The notes under the pieces: generated by a model
Databases searched by the model: none
What the model saw: the letters and a program-made list of their open reading frames with translations, nothing else
What the model was told of the DNA's origin: nothing
Source of the DNA: QZLE01 sp033852135
Lineage (GTDB): Bacteria; Pseudomonadota; Gammaproteobacteria; QZLD01
DNA: 64,000 nt
Direction of reading: 5' to 3'
NCBI GenBank assembly: GCA_033852135.1
Contig: JAWSVB010000005.1
Span: forward strand, 124,001 to 188,000
Position numbers and translations under genes: made by a program
Shown here: one piece after another, positions 62,837 to 64,000 of the stretch
Layout of the letters: each line of letters begins with the position of its first letter
Position numbering within the stretch: position 1 is the first letter of the stretch

Positions 62837-63020
62837 GTACCATCGATTATTTTTACCAAAATTATGTACTACCGATCGTCTACTAATTCATGAAATTTTG
62901 GGCTCCTATTTATATTCAAATATAGTGTCTACTTAATCAAATAAGTCTACTTTGTAGACAATTATTCCAACAATCGATTTAATACACCATTAGCATTACT
63001 ATTTGAATGGAATTTTCCTC
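62632..63020. other. Gene-free spacer with Rhs remnants
   Basis: No intact gene is seen in these 389 bp. It holds the second Rhs remnant and AT-rich sequence; the last 120 bp before the DUF4238-like gene are the likely promoter region, with TAGTGTCTACTT and AAGTCTACTTTGTAGAC forming a small palindromic area near 62925-62960. Confidence 0.5.
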
Positions 63021-64000
63021 ATGAAAAAAAATGAGCAAATTAAGAGAAACCACCATTACATTTGGCGCCACTACCTAAAGCCTTGGACAGATGGTCGTGA
63101 CATCTATTACACCACAAAAAATGGTAAGATTGCTTTAGATAGTATTAAGGGGTTAGCTGTTGAAAGAGACTTCTATAAAATAAAACACCTTGATGAGCAA
63201 GATATTCATTATTTGCGTCGATTCGCCAGCTTCTCTCCTGAACCGATGAAAGATAATCACAATAAATATTTAGATGATTTTATCAATATTCAATCACTCA
63301 TTAAAAATCTTCGTCAGAAAGGCAATAAGAAAGCTGCAAAGTTGATGAAAATTCACCAACATAACTCTTTTGAGGGGCTTCATACAATAATTGAGAATGA
63401 AGCAAAACCAGTTCTGGAACAATTAACACAAGAGAATTTTACAATTCTTGACAATTTACAGAATAAATTAGCATTTCTATCATATATTGGCCATCAGTTA
63501 ACCCGAACAAAGTCTTTAAAAGAAAGTAGCTTAAGCGCGGTACAAAGCAGGATTAATACGCCATTCGCATCAAGCATTCCTAATTATGAACTGGGTTGCA
63601 ACTTAATGGAAAAAAACTGGTGGTTTCTCAGTTTTATATTTGGTACGAACATTGGCTTTAGCCTTTATATTACCAAAGATAAGGACAACCATTCATTTTT
63701 AAGAAACAACACCATGGTACCTTTTATAACATCAGATAGACCTGTCATTAATGTCCATAAATCACTTAAGCAATTACCTAATGGTGAAGCACCAGAAAAT
63801 ATGGATCTATACTTTCCAATATCACCCCAAATTGCATTTATGATTAATGAATCTGATCGATACAACGATTCTATTGTAGAAATTAATGAAGAGAGTGATG
63901 TTATGGATCTAAATAAAGCAATCGCTCAAAATTCATACAGGCACACCTTTTCCAACTCCATGGATCTGCTTAAAAAATTACAAAAACACACTAGCAAATA
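63021..64000 (+). CDS. DUF4238-like protein, runs to the window edge
   Basis: An uninterrupted frame of 326 codons, ending with an incomplete codon TA at the last base, so the stop is probably the next base. The N-terminal RNHHYIWRHYLKPW resembles the H-Y-x-x-x-x-Y-L-x-x-F/W start of DUF4238 proteins. The later TMVPFITSDRPVINV and LYFPISPQIAFMIN match the TSDxPV and PxSP motifs of that family. Members occur in variable genomic islands; their function is not established. It shows no signal peptide or membrane segment. Confidence 0.7.
   Translation, partial: MKKNEQIKRNHHYIWRHYLKPWTDGRDIYYTTKNGKIALDSIKGLAVERDFYKIKHLDEQDIHYLRRFASFSPEPMKDNHNKYLDDFINIQSLIKNLRQKGNKKAAKLMKIHQHNSFEGLHTIIENEAKPVLEQLTQENFTILDNLQNKLAFLSYIGHQLTRTKSLKESSLSAVQSRINTPFASSIPNYELGCNLMEKNWWFLSFIFGTNIGFSLYITKDKDNHSFLRNNTMVPFITSDRPVINVHKSLKQLPNGEAPENMDLYFPISPQIAFMINESDRYNDSIVEINEESDVMDLNKAIAQNSYRHTFSNSMDLLKKLQKHTSK

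Larger units (their letters stand above)
32689..64000. mobile_element. Integrative conjugative element (MPF-G type), left end to window edge
   Basis: The element starts at a displaced tRNA-Thr 3' fragment and carries, in order, a tyrosine integrase, a MobH relaxase, a candidate transfer origin, a full mating-pair apparatus with coupling protein, and accessory genes. The mating genes match, one by one, the ICE families first described in SXT, PFGI-1 of Pseudomonas and ICEHin1056 (TIGR03743-03765 group, named from memory). Base composition seems richer in A+T than the flank. The right end and the intact tRNA-Thr are not in the window. Confidence 0.9.

Overview
The window looks like the chromosome of an AT-rich gammaproteobacterium, roughly 40% G+C by eye. 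The evidence is a housekeeping order of TPR lipoprotein, lolB, ispE, tRNA-Gln, prs, rplY, pth and ychF, plus dksA and the FimT-PilV-PilW-PilX-PilY1 minor pilin set. I cannot name a genus. prfA stands alone beside this block without hemA.

Region 1 (1-16.1 kb) is core metabolism and translation: the 3' part of a DAHP synthase gene, dksA, a PqiA-family membrane protein, prfA, the lolB-ispE-prs-rplY-pth-ychF-nfo run with two tRNAs, a stand-alone J-domain protein, rpe, trpE-trpG and purD. Regulatory curiosities are a ~100-bp imperfect palindrome at a convergent junction, a terminator-like hairpin inside pth, and a short leader ORF with a hairpin before trpE.

Region 2 (16.1-32.35 kb) is type IV pilus biology. 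Three isolated pilin-like genes precede two complete minor-pilin clusters that face each other across a bidirectional terminator at 23.2 kb. The left cluster starts with a PilY1 relative that has the N-terminal domain but no beta-propeller. The right cluster carries a PilY1 that appears split into two genes: a 1613-residue protein with the N-terminal domain, the first propeller segment and InlB-like repeats, and a 455-residue protein with its own signal peptide and the rest of the propeller, including the calcium-loop motif.

Region 3 (32.69 kb to the end) is an integrative conjugative element of the SXT/PFGI-1/ICEHin1056 (MPF-G) type. It begins at a displaced 3' half of tRNA-Thr(TGT), next to a tyrosine recombinase and a MobH relaxase. 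A divergent spacer with two perfect inverted repeats is the best oriT candidate. From 36.5 to 56.3 kb one long, tightly overlapping operon encodes the mating apparatus from PilL-like protein to TraG. The right end lies beyond the window.

After traG comes accessory cargo: a membrane protein, two lipoproteins, a small protein and a WGR protein (minus strand). They are divided by a compact promoter/operator switch from a regulator that resembles a catalytically dead serine recombinase. Next are a CoiA-like nuclease/coiled-coil protein with a membrane partner, a promoter-to-terminator unit that may encode a small RNA, a repeat-type protein, remnants of an Rhs gene and a DUF4238-like protein that runs to the window edge. 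Family names were assigned by reading the sequences; no database search was made.
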